Notes under the pieces: generated by a model
Database searches by the model: none
What the model saw: only the letters and a program-made list of their open reading frames with translations
What the model was told of the DNA's origin: nothing
Made by a program: the position numbers and the translations under genes
NCBI GenBank assembly: GCA_964036195.1
Contig: OZ038460.1
Coordinates: forward strand, 14,325,504-14,389,503
DNA: 64,000 nt
From: Sphaerolaimus hirsutus
Lineage: Eukaryota > Nematoda > Chromadorea > Monhysterida > Sphaerolaimidae
Direction: 5' to 3'
Shown here: positions 48,414 to 58,529 of the stretch, one piece after another
How positions within the stretch are numbered: the stretch's first letter is position 1
Layout: each line of letters opens with the position of its first letter

Positions 48414-50189
48414 GCGCAAAAATCAAAGTCAAATGTTTTACTGATGCCCCATGATGGCAACATTTGTTTCTGGCACATCCGCTAGGAATCTGAGCAGCAG
48501 CGAGTAATAAATAACTTCCGGTAGAAAAAAATCCGCCGCAAAGACACCTGTACACGTCAAAAAATGTCAGCGAGCGCCAACGCGTAAAAACAAAAGATCC
48601 ATCATTAAAAAATTAATCTGAAACAGGGCAAAAAGCATAGACATAAAAAGTAAGATACAAGCTGGCAGCAAAAGCTGCTATTTAACGCGAACCAGATGCA
48701 GTTGTTCGCTGCAGATTTAGCTGAATTTTACTGGCGCCCATTCAAGAAGCTTCAGAAAGGCACGCGTCATGCCAACGCGCGAAAAAAAAACAAAAGAATA
48801 CAGAAAATGGAGAAAAAAACCTTAGCCTGGATTTCAATTCTTTTTCGTATTTTACTAGCGCAGACCTACATGCATAAAACCAACAAAAAAAACATGCAAA
48901 AAGCACCTCGGCGAGAAAACCCATTTTTATCCATGTATCAATCGCGAAAATCGGGAGGGCCACGTTTGGATACTGGCACTTTGCCAGATAATCGATGTTT
49001 GGATACCCATTTCGATGGAACCCCCTTCTGGGAGATACAACTGAAATACCCGGCAAAAATTTCACTCCAAACTGTTAACACAATTCATATTAAGCGGTGT
49101 TTTTGCTCATTATTTGCATCTCTGAATGAGTATTTATCGAGGTGTATGAAAAGAGGCCAATAAACAGTGCTGGGTATCCAAGTGAACGGGGTTATCGCGA
49201 CACTTGTGCGGATCGGTCTAGGTAAGTCAAGTAATCATTGTTTTAGTTTACGATAAACGTGAGCGGCAACGTATACGGACTGCGATATTCGTCTAGATCG
49301 ATATTCCTCGTTCTAATATCGTGTTTTTTTCAATTATTTTGAAAATACAGCGATAAACGTCTCTACATGCTCATTGAATCTTGTGTAGGAAATACTGGCA
49401 TTCACGCAAGTTGTTAATTATATGGCTGGAACGAATGATTCATTGTCCCAATAGTTTTGGAACGACGCCAGCGCCAAGCCGTTCGATTTCGAAATCACAA
49501 CTGGCAATCGGGTGGGCGCGCCAGCGCCATCCCTCGCTGCCGAGGGAGGGCGCAAGCGACCCACCCATAATATGGTCAGACACACCAAAATGCGGAAATC
49601 GCAAATTTAAAATCGCAATAACTTCGGAACGCAATGCGCTAGTGCAGAACCGACTGCAGCATTGAAAAGCCAGTGTCGAAAAGTACCACCATGCAAATTT
49701 TCAGATCCAACGGTTGAGTTCGGAGGAAGTTATTACGCATTTTCTTTTTCAAGTAGTGTTGTTGTTGTTGTTGTTGTTGTTCTTGTTCTCCCGAAAATCT
49801 TCAAACTGCAATAACTTCCTTGAAACACGACCGATTTTCATGGTTGATGGCTCATTTGAAAGAGAATATGATGCCATTTCTTATTTTCGGGATTTTTTTT
49901 CACAGGCTCCGCCCACTTTGGTACGGTATCTGTTTGGAATTTTCAAACCTCAATAAATTTAAAATTTGAATACAAATGGGGCAATAAAAAAAATTTGTTG
50001 ATGTGTGCCATGACTAGAGCTTTCAAATGAGCCTATTTTTGGCAATTTTGGTACAGATTTACAAAAGTTATTCAAGTTTGCTTATTTTGTGTAAAATGCG
50101 CAAACATGCCTGAACTACTGCATCATGTGATACTGATCATGTGACCTTGCATGCTGATTACTAAATAAATGGGTCATAAATGTCTAGTG
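48414..50189. other. Intergenic, no gene recognised
   Basis: The longest open frame (48696-49163) is Lys/Asn-rich and lacks any recognisable motif. A GTT microsatellite lies at about 49757-49781. No RNA gene or repeat termini could be fixed. Confidence 0.4.
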
Positions 50190-51360
50190 GTTGATGTCAA
50201 GTCAAATGTCAAGTGATAAATGTCAAGTGATAGATGTCTAGTGATAAAATATTAAGTGATAAAATATCAAGTCCAATATCAAGTGATAAATGTCAAGTGG
50301 TAGATTTCAAGTGAAATGTCAAGTGATAATTGTCAAGTGATAAATTTCAAGTGAAATGTCAATTGATAAATGTCAAGTGATAGATAGTTATAAAATATCA
50401 AGTGATAAAGTATCAAGTCAAATTTCAAGTGATAACTTTCAAGTCAAATGTCAACTGATAAATTTCAATTGAAAATGTCAAGTTTAATGTCAGATGATAA
50501 ATGTCATGTCAAATGTCAAGTCAAATGTAAAGTGATAAATTTCAAGTGAAATGTAATGTCAAATGTCATGTCAAATGTCAAGTGACCCATTTCAAGTCAA
50601 ATGTCAAGTGACAAATTTCAAGTGAAATGTCAAGTTTAATGTCAACTCATAAATGTCAAGTCAAATATCAAGTCATATGTCAAGTCAAATTTCAAGTGAT
50701 AAATGTCAAGTCAAATTTCAAGTGAGAAATGTCAAATCAAATGTAAAGTTTAATGTCAAGTGATCAAATATCAAGTCAAATGTCAAGTTATAAATGTCAA
50801 GTCTAAAGTCAAGTCAAGTCAAATGTCAAGTGATAAATGTCAAGGTGAACATACAGTGATAACTTTCAATTGAAATGTCAAGTCAAATGCCAAGTGATAA
50901 ATTTCAAGTGAAATGTCAAGTAATAAATTTCAAGTGAAATGTCAAGTCAAATGTCAAGTCAAATGTCAAGTCAAATGTCAAGTCAAATGTCAAGTCAAAT
51001 GTCAAGTTAAATGTCAAGCTTAATGTCAAGTGATAAATGTCATGTCAAATGTCAAGTTTAACGTCAAGTGATAAATTTCAAGTGAAATGTCAAGTTTAAT
51101 GTCAAGTGATAAATGTCATGTCAAATGTCAAGTAATATGTCAAGTAACAATTTTCAGGTGATACCTGTCAAGTTGTTTATGTCAAGTGAAAACTATCAGG
51201 TGAAAAAATGGCAAGCAGTTCATGTCAAGTCATAAATATCAAGTGATGCCATTCAGTCATAAATGTCAAGTGGTTTATGTCAAGTTATTGTCAAGTGGGT
51301 AATTTCAAGTCATAAATGTCAAGTGATAACTTTCAGGTTCTAAATGTCAGGTTGAAAATC
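50190..51360. repeat. Degenerate tandem array of TGTCAAGTNATAAA-like units
   Basis: About 1.17 kb of 10-14-bp units built on TCAAATGTCAAG and TGATAAATGTCAAG. The phase and unit length drift. The most regular stretch is near 50935-51010 (TCAAGTCAAATG repeated). No coding content. It is a satellite-like low-complexity array. Confidence 0.85.
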
Positions 51361-51485
51361 TTTTGAATCTTAGTATTTGGCTTCTTCTTGACTATAGATT
51401 GTATTGCTCACTGCCATATTTGGCATTTGCTTGATTTGCAATAACTTATAAACTTTTGGGCCTGTGGCCCACAAAAAGAAGTATA

Positions 51486-51979
51486 TCTGATAAAAAATGG
51501 CTAAGGCCAACAAAAAGTGGACACTGCACCTAACCATGTGTATGCTTTTGAATGCACAAAAGTAATATATCATATACCATGCCATTTTCTGATTGAGCTA
51601 TCAAAAGATGTATATCAAGGGAAATGTACACAAATACTAATAATATAGGCTATCAACACATCAAACTGCATCACAAGAAACAATTTCACCAAACTTTTGC
51701 ATGACAGCGTGAGCTTTTTGTATCTTTTATGTTTGCAGCACTTTGACACAGCTCACGCTGCCATGCAAAAGTTTGGTGAAATTGTTTCTTGTGATGCAGT
51801 TTGCTGTGTTGATAGCCTATATTATTAGTATTTGTGTACATTTCCCTTGATATACATCTTTTGATAGCTCAATCAGAAAATGGCATGGTATATGATATAT
51901 TACTTTTGTGCATTCAAAAGCATACACATGGTTAGGTGCAGTGTCCACTTTTTGTTGGCCTTAGCCATTTTTTATCAGA
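51486..51979. repeat. Near-perfect inverted repeat, two 230-bp arms
   Basis: Arms 51486-51715 and 51750-51979 are reverse complements with only a couple of mismatches seen and no indel, around a 34-base spacer. Example pair: GATAAAAAATGGCTAAGGCC and its inverse GGCCTTAGCCATTTTTTATC. Similarity stops at both outer ends. It could be a foldback element or a recent inverted duplication. Confidence 0.85.
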
Positions 51980-52674
51980 TGGAAATTCAACTCAGCGTGC
52001 TTGGCTCCAAGTGCCAGTCGCTTATTTACCTTCGCATTCCATCGCAACTCGTGTGTTTCCGGGCATCAAAGTATGATCATGATTAGCATGGGAAAAAAAT
52101 ATATAATTTTTTTAATACCTATTTGTATTAAAATATGAATCTCCCAGAGATTTTTCACTGCTAATCATATGATTGACTCACGAATTGTGCAACTGTATTG
52201 GTGGAGGCTGTAGTAGCAGTATAAAATGGGGCTATTGCTTTGAAATTGGCACGTGAAAAATTTGAATGCCATATGGCTCCTTGGCTCCTAACATGCCAGA
52301 TGGTTATTGCCAATTAAATTTGTCAAACTCTAACTCTTCAATTGCACGTTCAAGTGTCGAATTTTGGGGTGTTTCACAATCATGATCATGATAGCTGCAG
52401 GTGTTTTAAGGATGTTTTTATGTTGTTTTTTTTAATACACACAGATTAGCACCAGCACACTTGATTTTCAGTAATTCTTTTCAGACGCCCCGCCCAAAAA
52501 AAACACGACAACACAGAAATAGCGGCGTTGGTGCGAAATCAAGCTAACAATTAGCACCTGCTTCATTCACGTATTTATATATGTCCCATTATTCCGTGTA
52601 TTTTTCACCTGCGTGTTATGCTTGTTATACGTGTTAGTCACAAACGATATCGGTACAAAGATTCATTGAAATTA
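51980..52674. other. Intergenic, no gene recognised
   Basis: AT-rich. An imperfect ATGATCATGATTAGCATG-like motif occurs near 52070 and 52380. Nothing else could be supported. Confidence 0.35.
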
Positions 52675-53064
52675 TACCGTATTACCTCGAAATACCCCCA
52701 GGGGGTTTATTATTTCGCCAGCAAAATTTTAGGGGGGTATTTCGAGGGGGGGTCTATTATTTCGCCAGAAATTTTTGGAAATTCCCCATACTCAGACGTA
52801 AAAAAATCAAACAATTACATAGATGTGTATGTGTTTATAGGCATCTAAATATAACTGTATATACGCATAAACCTTTCCCTAACGTCACTCAATCATCGGT
52901 TTTAACGTGTGTTCTGCATTGTACAGAACACAAACTGTTGTATTTGTCATGTACGTTCTCTTCACATTCAATTTTAGGGGGGTATTTCGAGGGGGGGTTT
53001 GTTATTTCCTCAGCCGAATTTTAGGGGGGCATTTCGAGGGGGGTTTATTCGAGGTAATACGGTA
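52675..53064. mobile_element. CCGTATTACC-type MITE
   Basis: The ends TACCGTATTACCTCGAAATA and TTATTCGAGGTAATACGGTA are inverted. G-rich subterminal repeats (TTTTAGGGGGGTATTTCGAG) occur twice near the right side. Confidence 0.75.
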
Positions 53065-53253
53065 GCTTCATTAGCTCAGTTGTTGCTAGAGTAAATGGAA
53101 CACAACCCAAGTTTCAACAACTGACTGACGTAACCTAAATAGGAACATATTATAATTAATTCCTGTCTCAAACAGGTTCTGCGCATCTGCGCTACCCCAT
53201 AATCTGACAAATGAGCGAATCAAAGTCAGGTGTTAAAAAGACAAATATCGAAC

Positions 53254-53694
53254 TACCGTATTTCCTCGAAATACCCCCGGGGGGTTTATTGTTTCAGAGT
53301 GAGAATTTTGAAGGGGGGTTAAACGAGGGGGGGGGGTATTTCGAGGGGGGGGTTTATTATTTCGCCAGAAATTTTTTGAAAACCAAGTACTAAATTGTCG
53401 TCTGAAACGTACGCAGACGTCGAAAATGCAACAAAAATCGTTATTTATAAGACTCTAAAGACTTGTATAAGTGTGTAGACGTATAATCACTGTTCTCACA
53501 TAACAGAGTCATCGTTTTTAACGTTTGTTTTTCATTACCCAGATGACAAACCGCAGCCTTTGTCATTTACGTTCTCTATACACTAAATTTTGGGGGGGGT
53601 ATTTCGAGGGGGGGGGGGGTTTATAAGTTCATAGTGTCCATTTTGAGGGGGGGGTATTTCGAGGGGGGGGGGGGTATTTCGAGGAAATACGGTA
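53254..53694. mobile_element. CCGTATTTCC-type MITE
   Basis: The ends TACCGTATTTCCTCGAAATA and TATTTCGAGGAAATACGGTA are almost perfect inverses. The interior includes the family block ACGTACGCAGACGTCGAAAA. A second MITE of a related type (TACCGTATTTCTTCCAATAG) abuts at 53701. Confidence 0.8.
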
Positions 53695-53700
53695 TATTTA

Positions 53701-54028
53701 TACCGTATTTCTTCCAATAGAAGAGTGCCGTTCTATTTTTTCGTCAACTTTTTTACCTGCCATTCTATTGGGGTGTGCGTGCAGCTCTACTTTTCACCAG
53801 TTTTCACATGATTTCCATTTGAACCTAGTGTAGCTTTGTTTTTTGATGAATCTTGGGAAATGTTTTCATATCAGACCATTAGTTTGACATTCATCATCTA
53901 TTTGAATGTGTTGAACATTCTTGCGCCATTAATTTTTTTGTGTTTTAACAGTTTTCCACTTAATTCCTCCCTGTCATTCAATAGACACTGCCATTCTATT
54001 GGAGGCTGTCGCTCTATCCTCCTCTATG
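53701..54028. mobile_element. CCGTATTTCTT-type MITE, interrupted
   Basis: The left end TACCGTATTTCTTCCAATAG is followed by inner CCATTCTATTGGGG and, later, CCATTCTATTGGAGG. The element at 54037-56008 has inserted into it or next to it. No right terminus was identified. Confidence 0.45.
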
Positions 54029-54036
54029 GCTGAATC

Positions 54037-56008
54037 TAGGGTGTCAAAAAAATTTTTTTACGGAAAACGGAAAGGTAAAATTTTTTCACTTTACGGAAAA
54101 CGGAAAGGTAAAAAAAAATTTTCTGCCGGAAAACGGAAAGGTAAAAAAATTTCACTCAGCGGAAAACGGAAAACGGAAAGGTAAAAAAAAATTGTCGGCC
54201 GGAAAACGGAAAACGGAAAAATGAAATGCCGGAAAACGGAAAACGGAAAGCAAAATTTTCACGGAAACGGAAAAAAATAAAGTGAAATTAGCACGGTAAT
54301 AGACAAATTTGCAGAAAGAAAACCTGCATGCAGGTTTGCCTGTTTGGCTTTGATTGTGGTAGTTGTACATTCTGCAACTATGGATCATGCCTGTAACTTC
54401 ACTTGTAGTTCAAGCTTAACTGAACCAACAAAAAATCATCAAAAAGTAGCCATAGTGGCCATAGGAAAGGAAACACTACGACAATTTCACAGTCTAGAAG
54501 CAGTGGGAATCACTGATGACCCCTATGCAATTGATGACAACATTGCAGAGGAGATGATAATAAATAGCATAAAATTCCACGACAACAACAAACGATACTA
54601 TATTGACTGGCTGTATAAAGAGAGTATCAGTGACCTGCCCACGGGAAAAGCAGAAGCCTTGGTGCAGTTTAAATCACTGATAAGAAGATTCAACAAAGAT
54701 CCAAACTTATTCGAACAATACTGGAAAGTTTTGGACGACCAACTAGAAAAGGGAATAATTGAGATCTGTGATGACAAAACAGACAACAAGGGGATTCATT
54801 ACCTGCCACACCAGCCAGTAATCACGCCGGGCAAATCGACATCATGCAGAATCGTGTACGATGGGTTGGCAGGTAAGCCCAGTTTCAACGAGTGTCTTTT
54901 TAGAGGACCAATTACAACACAATTAGCACTGGGCCTACTCCTGAGGTTCAGGGCAGGCAATCTAGCATTAATTGCTGATATTGAAAAGGCATTTTTGCAA
55001 ACAGGATTGCATGACCAAGCTAGAGACTACACACGATTTTTCTGGCTGAAAGATGCCTCAAAACCAGTAACTGAAAATAACTTAATAGTACTTCATTTTA
55101 AACGCGTACTGTTTGGACTTGTCTGCAGCCCAGCAATTTTGGGAGCAGTCATAAAATATCATTTAAATGTGACAATAAACAACATGAATGAATATGAAGA
55201 AAATGAAGGGGAACAAAACCAGTTGGCAATGATAATAAACAACATTTATGTCGATAACTTCATCATGAGTGTCACGAATGAAGTTGAAGCTTTAGAACTA
55301 TATTACAAAGTCAAAGCTTTATTTAACCAATGTTTTATGAACATGAGGGAATGGCTGTCAAACTCCAGATCAGTCATGAATGAAATAGCAGAAAATGACA
55401 GGAGTCCAAAGGTGAATAAAATTGTCGCAGTAATGGGCATGAAATAAAATCACCAAACAGACATGCTGGCAATATCAACACCAAAATTGCAAATTGACAG
55501 CATCACAACACCAACCAGATGAAGCTTGAATAAATTATTGGTGTCAGCATATGACCCAATTGGGTTCACAGCACCTGTTTCACTGACCCTGAAATCCTAG
55601 TTGTCAATGCTGCTCCAAGAGACACAAACAACACAATGGGATGAGCCAATTGAAGATAAGTACGGATTGGAAAAACAATGGAAAAATGCCAGAAAATGGA
55701 AAATCGAGCCAGAAAATGGAAAAATGGCCTGGTAAAACGGAAACGGAAAGGTAAAAAAATTTCAGCCGGAAAAACGGAAACGGAAAGGTAAAAAATTTTC
55801 AGCTGCCGGAAAACGGAAAACGGAAAGGTAAAAATTTTTCGGCTGCCGGAAAACGGAAAACGGAAAGGTAAAAATTTTTCGGCTGCCAGAAAACGGAAAA
55901 CGGAAAGGTAAAAATTTTTCGGCTGCCGGAAAACGGAAAACGGAAAGGTAAAAAATTTTCCTGCGGAAAGGCAGAATCGGAAAACGGAAACGGAAATTTG
56001 ACACCCTA
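54037..56008. mobile_element. hAT-like composite element carrying a BEL/Pao fragment
   Basis: Starts TAGGGTGTCAAA, ends TTTGACACCCTA, with GCTGAATC on both sides (54029-54036, 56009-56016). At each end there is an array of CGGAAAACGGAAAGGTAAAA-like units (about 54058-54280 and 55680-56000). The interior is a BEL/Pao reverse-transcriptase segment with no LTRs. The element therefore looks like a non-autonomous DNA transposon that captured retroelement DNA. Confidence 0.8.
54344..55447 (+). CDS. BEL/Pao retrotransposon RT fragment (captured)
   Basis: 367 codons uninterrupted. The N-terminal part has the linker typical before the Pao RT (LRQFHSLEAVGI, then NNKRYYIDWLYKE). The RT core has LPHQPVITP, RIVYDGLAGKPSFNECLFRGP, IADIEKAFLQ (motif A with Asp) and LFGLVCSPAIL (motif B). 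The motif C position reads IYVDNFI where the family has YVDD, so the second catalytic Asp is Asn. Protease, RNase H and integrase are absent. Downstream DNA (55450-55640) keeps RT-like words but with stops. It is a remnant and unlikely to be active. Confidence 0.8.
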   Translation: MALIVVVVHSATMDHACNFTCSSSLTEPTKNHQKVAIVAIGKETLRQFHSLEAVGITDDPYAIDDNIAEEMIINSIKFHDNNKRYYIDWLYKESISDLPTGKAEALVQFKSLIRRFNKDPNLFEQYWKVLDDQLEKGIIEICDDKTDNKGIHYLPHQPVITPGKSTSCRIVYDGLAGKPSFNECLFRGPITTQLALGLLLRFRAGNLALIADIEKAFLQTGLHDQARDYTRFFWLKDASKPVTENNLIVLHFKRVLFGLVCSPAILGAVIKYHLNVTINNMNEYEENEGEQNQLAMIINNIYVDNFIMSVTNEVEALELYYKVKALFNQCFMNMREWLSNSRSVMNEIAENDRSPKVNKIVAVMGMK

Positions 56009-56035
56009 GCTGAATCCAATATTACATATGGTCAA

Positions 56036-56600
56036 TATTACAGTCTGTATCCCTATACATATTTACACGGATGGCAATATCACTGTCTGTTACCCTATAC
56101 ATACACACATGCGCTGTTACCAGTCAAGGAGGTGCGATATACATACAAGCGGGTGGTGTTCTGGCATTCCATGTGTCACTGAGGGGTTTCCAGCTGGTTT
56201 GACCACAGGGAAAGAACCATTTATACTTCTACTAGTGTAGATAAGCCCAGTCATGTCTCCAAGTGAAGCCTCAACAACACTAACAAGAACTAACCCAGTC
56301 ATTAAAGTGTGGAAATTGTACAAAAGTTAACAAGAGGCACCCGGTTACTGTGTACATTGTGTAATTTTTTCCAAATTTACTTGCATTTAAATACATCCCT
56401 TCAAATTTTCAGTGATGTAAATAAATTTATAATGAATAGAAAGATCAATTGTAAATTGTCAAATGTAAATATGTCACATGCGCACGGAATTTTGTAACAC
56501 CGCCTGCGTGTATGTGTATCGCACCTCCTTGACTGGTAAGAGCGCATATAGCATAACAGACTGTGATATTGCCACCCGTGTATGTATAGGGATACAGACT
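56036..56600. mobile_element. Imperfect palindromic element
   Basis: Inverted layers: ACAGTCTGTATCCCTATACA (56040) against TGTATAGGGATACAGACTGT (56583), TACCAGTCAAGGAGGTGCGA against TCGCACCTCCTTGACTGGTA, and TGGCAATATCAC against GTGATATTGCCA. The centre is AT-rich. Unknown superfamily. Confidence 0.65.
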
Positions 56601-56624
56601 GTATTATTGGCTGTATTTATGTAC

Positions 56625-56812
56625 CATCCTCCGATTTTGTGGCAATTTGTAAATCAGTTATGGCAAGGCGCCTACACATGGCGCCACTGCCATACTGAAC
56701 CATTTATTACAGGGAAGAAATTTTATGGAGATGGGTGCCCACCCTCCGTTCACCCGGCTCTGTATACAATACTCCGCCCTCCCCCACTCAAAAATCCTGG
56801 CTACGTCCCTGC
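56625..56812. mobile_element. CAGGG-type hAT-like MITE, right part
   Basis: The right end TCAAAAATCCTGGCTACGTC followed by CCTG matches 37127-37557 and 22509-22941. The interior has GGCGCCTACACATGGCGCC. The left terminus is missing or replaced by the neighbouring palindrome. Confidence 0.55.
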
Positions 56813-56819
56813 CGTCAAC

Positions 56820-57423
56820 TTTTCGATTTGTGATTTTTTTTGTCGAGTCAGTGCATTTGGACGTAGAATCGTATCGACGTAGAATTTTTGCTTCTCTGTG
56901 ATATGCTTAGGCCATCATCTCATGTATTTTTGTTAATAAGTAGTATGTAGGTACTACCATATCCCATCTGAATAATGAGCCAAAATTTTTACAGTGTTTT
57001 CATCATAATATTTCGTTTTTACTATGTAATAACTAATTACGTAATTTGTCACAAGATTTATTCATTAAATTATGGAGGATTCTGCGCATACTTTGCGGTC
57101 CGCCGAGTATAAGCATGTATTTTTATTGAAAATATTTGTGAAGGCTTTTGCAGATATAATAACATTAAAAACGGAACTCGGATATCATAATCGGGATCGG
57201 TGCTGAGGGGCAGGCGCTTTGGTTTCTCCCGGTCCGGCCCAGAAGATTCATTTGAATTCCGGTCTGTGAAACTTCACCTGACAGGATCGGGATCGGGTTG
57301 GGTCTGTGTCGGAAAAAGCAAAAATCATAATTTATAATTAATGGGTCACTGCGCTGAGGTACTATGCTGGTGCGATTGATTTCCCACAGGCATAAGCGCC
57401 GGTGTGCTGTCGTACAGCGGGAC
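56820..57423. other. Intergenic, no gene recognised
   Basis: Contains a fragment of the ACCTACCATA-type element (about 56945-57112). Otherwise mixed AT-rich DNA with nothing supported. Confidence 0.35.
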
Positions 57424-57640
57424 TAGTGATGGAAAAGCGCCATGACGCTAGCGCCAAAGCGAAAAGCGCTATAGCCCTTTTGTCGCTCTTTTGCTGTGGC
57501 GCCATGCCTTAGATAAGCGCCATGGCGCTTTTGGTTCTTGGCGTCATAATCTTGTAGCGCCATTGGCGTCCGGCGCCCATAACCGGAAATGCGTCATGGC
57601 GCTTGGCGCCAAAAGCCTGGCGTTTTTTCCATCACTGAGG
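57424..57640. mobile_element. TAGTGATGG-type MITE
   Basis: Starts TAGTGATGGAAAAGCGCC, ends TTTTTTCCATCACT. The interior is a dense series of GGCGCCAT, AGCGCCATGGCGC and TTGGCGC words. No exact flanking duplication was found. Confidence 0.7.
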
Positions 57641-58019
57641 GGCCCAACGTGCAGTTGATGCAGATGAATACCGATGAACAGAGCACTTTAATTATCGCAT
57701 ATCGTGACCGTGCCGTGATATTTTGTAACTTTTATCCCCAACACAATCGTTTTTAACGAGCTAACATGTACAGATATTATGTAATTCCATAAAATAAAGT
57801 CAGTCCGTGAAGGCCAGCCATGCAAGCTCTTTCTTTCGGACAGATAAAAATCTACCATCAAAATGCCAAATGTTTAAGATGGAGATTAAAGATGATTTTG
57901 GGCGACCACGCTTCTGCATATATTTACGTATTACATAAAAAGCATCATTAAATAAGCTGCGCTGCGTGATCATCACGCGTGACTAAACAATATTTTTCGA
58001 TAGGTTTGCCGATTTTATG
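57641..58019. other. Intergenic, no gene recognised
   Basis: AT-rich DNA without supported features. Confidence 0.3.
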
Positions 58020-58458
58020 TACCGTATTACCTCGAATTATCCCCCCTTGAATTAACCCCCCCTCGAATTAACCCCCCCTCAAAATGGGCTGGGGAAATAA
58101 TAAACCCCCCCCCCTCGAAATACCCCCCCCCCTTCGGAATGATGTACGTCATGTACATAATAAGTACGTCATGTACGCAATGTACATGATGTATATTACT
58201 GTTAATTCGCATTGCAGCTACACATAGAGTAGTTTGTGTAGCTATCTACGTTTTTATGTCCAAATATATCCTGTTTGGACACATTTATTACCTATTTTGG
58301 GTACGCAAATGCCTACTATTTACTACGATCCTCACGAAAATTTCTGACGAAATAATAAACCCCCCTCGAATAACCCCCCCCCTCGAATTAACCCCCCCCC
58401 TCAAATTTTGCTGGCGAAATAATAAACCCCCATGGGGGTATTTCGAGGTAATACGGTA
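58020..58458. mobile_element. CCGTATTACC-type MITE
   Basis: The ends TACCGTATTACCTCGAATTA and GGTATTTCGAGGTAATACGGTA-type are inverted. C-rich subterminal runs (TTAACCCCCCCT) are repeated on both sides. Confidence 0.75.
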
Positions 58459-58529
58459 GGTATTTACCTAAACAGGTACTATTTAGTCCAAGTAAACTTG
58501 CTATTTTAAGATGATGTTATTGCCAAACT

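Noticed and set aside
48696-49163. 155-codon Lys-rich frame
   Set aside because: Low-complexity Lys/Asn composition from A-rich DNA, no domain and no splice context.
51370-52086. Two identical short proteins encoded on opposite strands
   Set aside because: They are the same DNA read in the two arms of the inverted repeat. No motif or codon constraint supports a gene.
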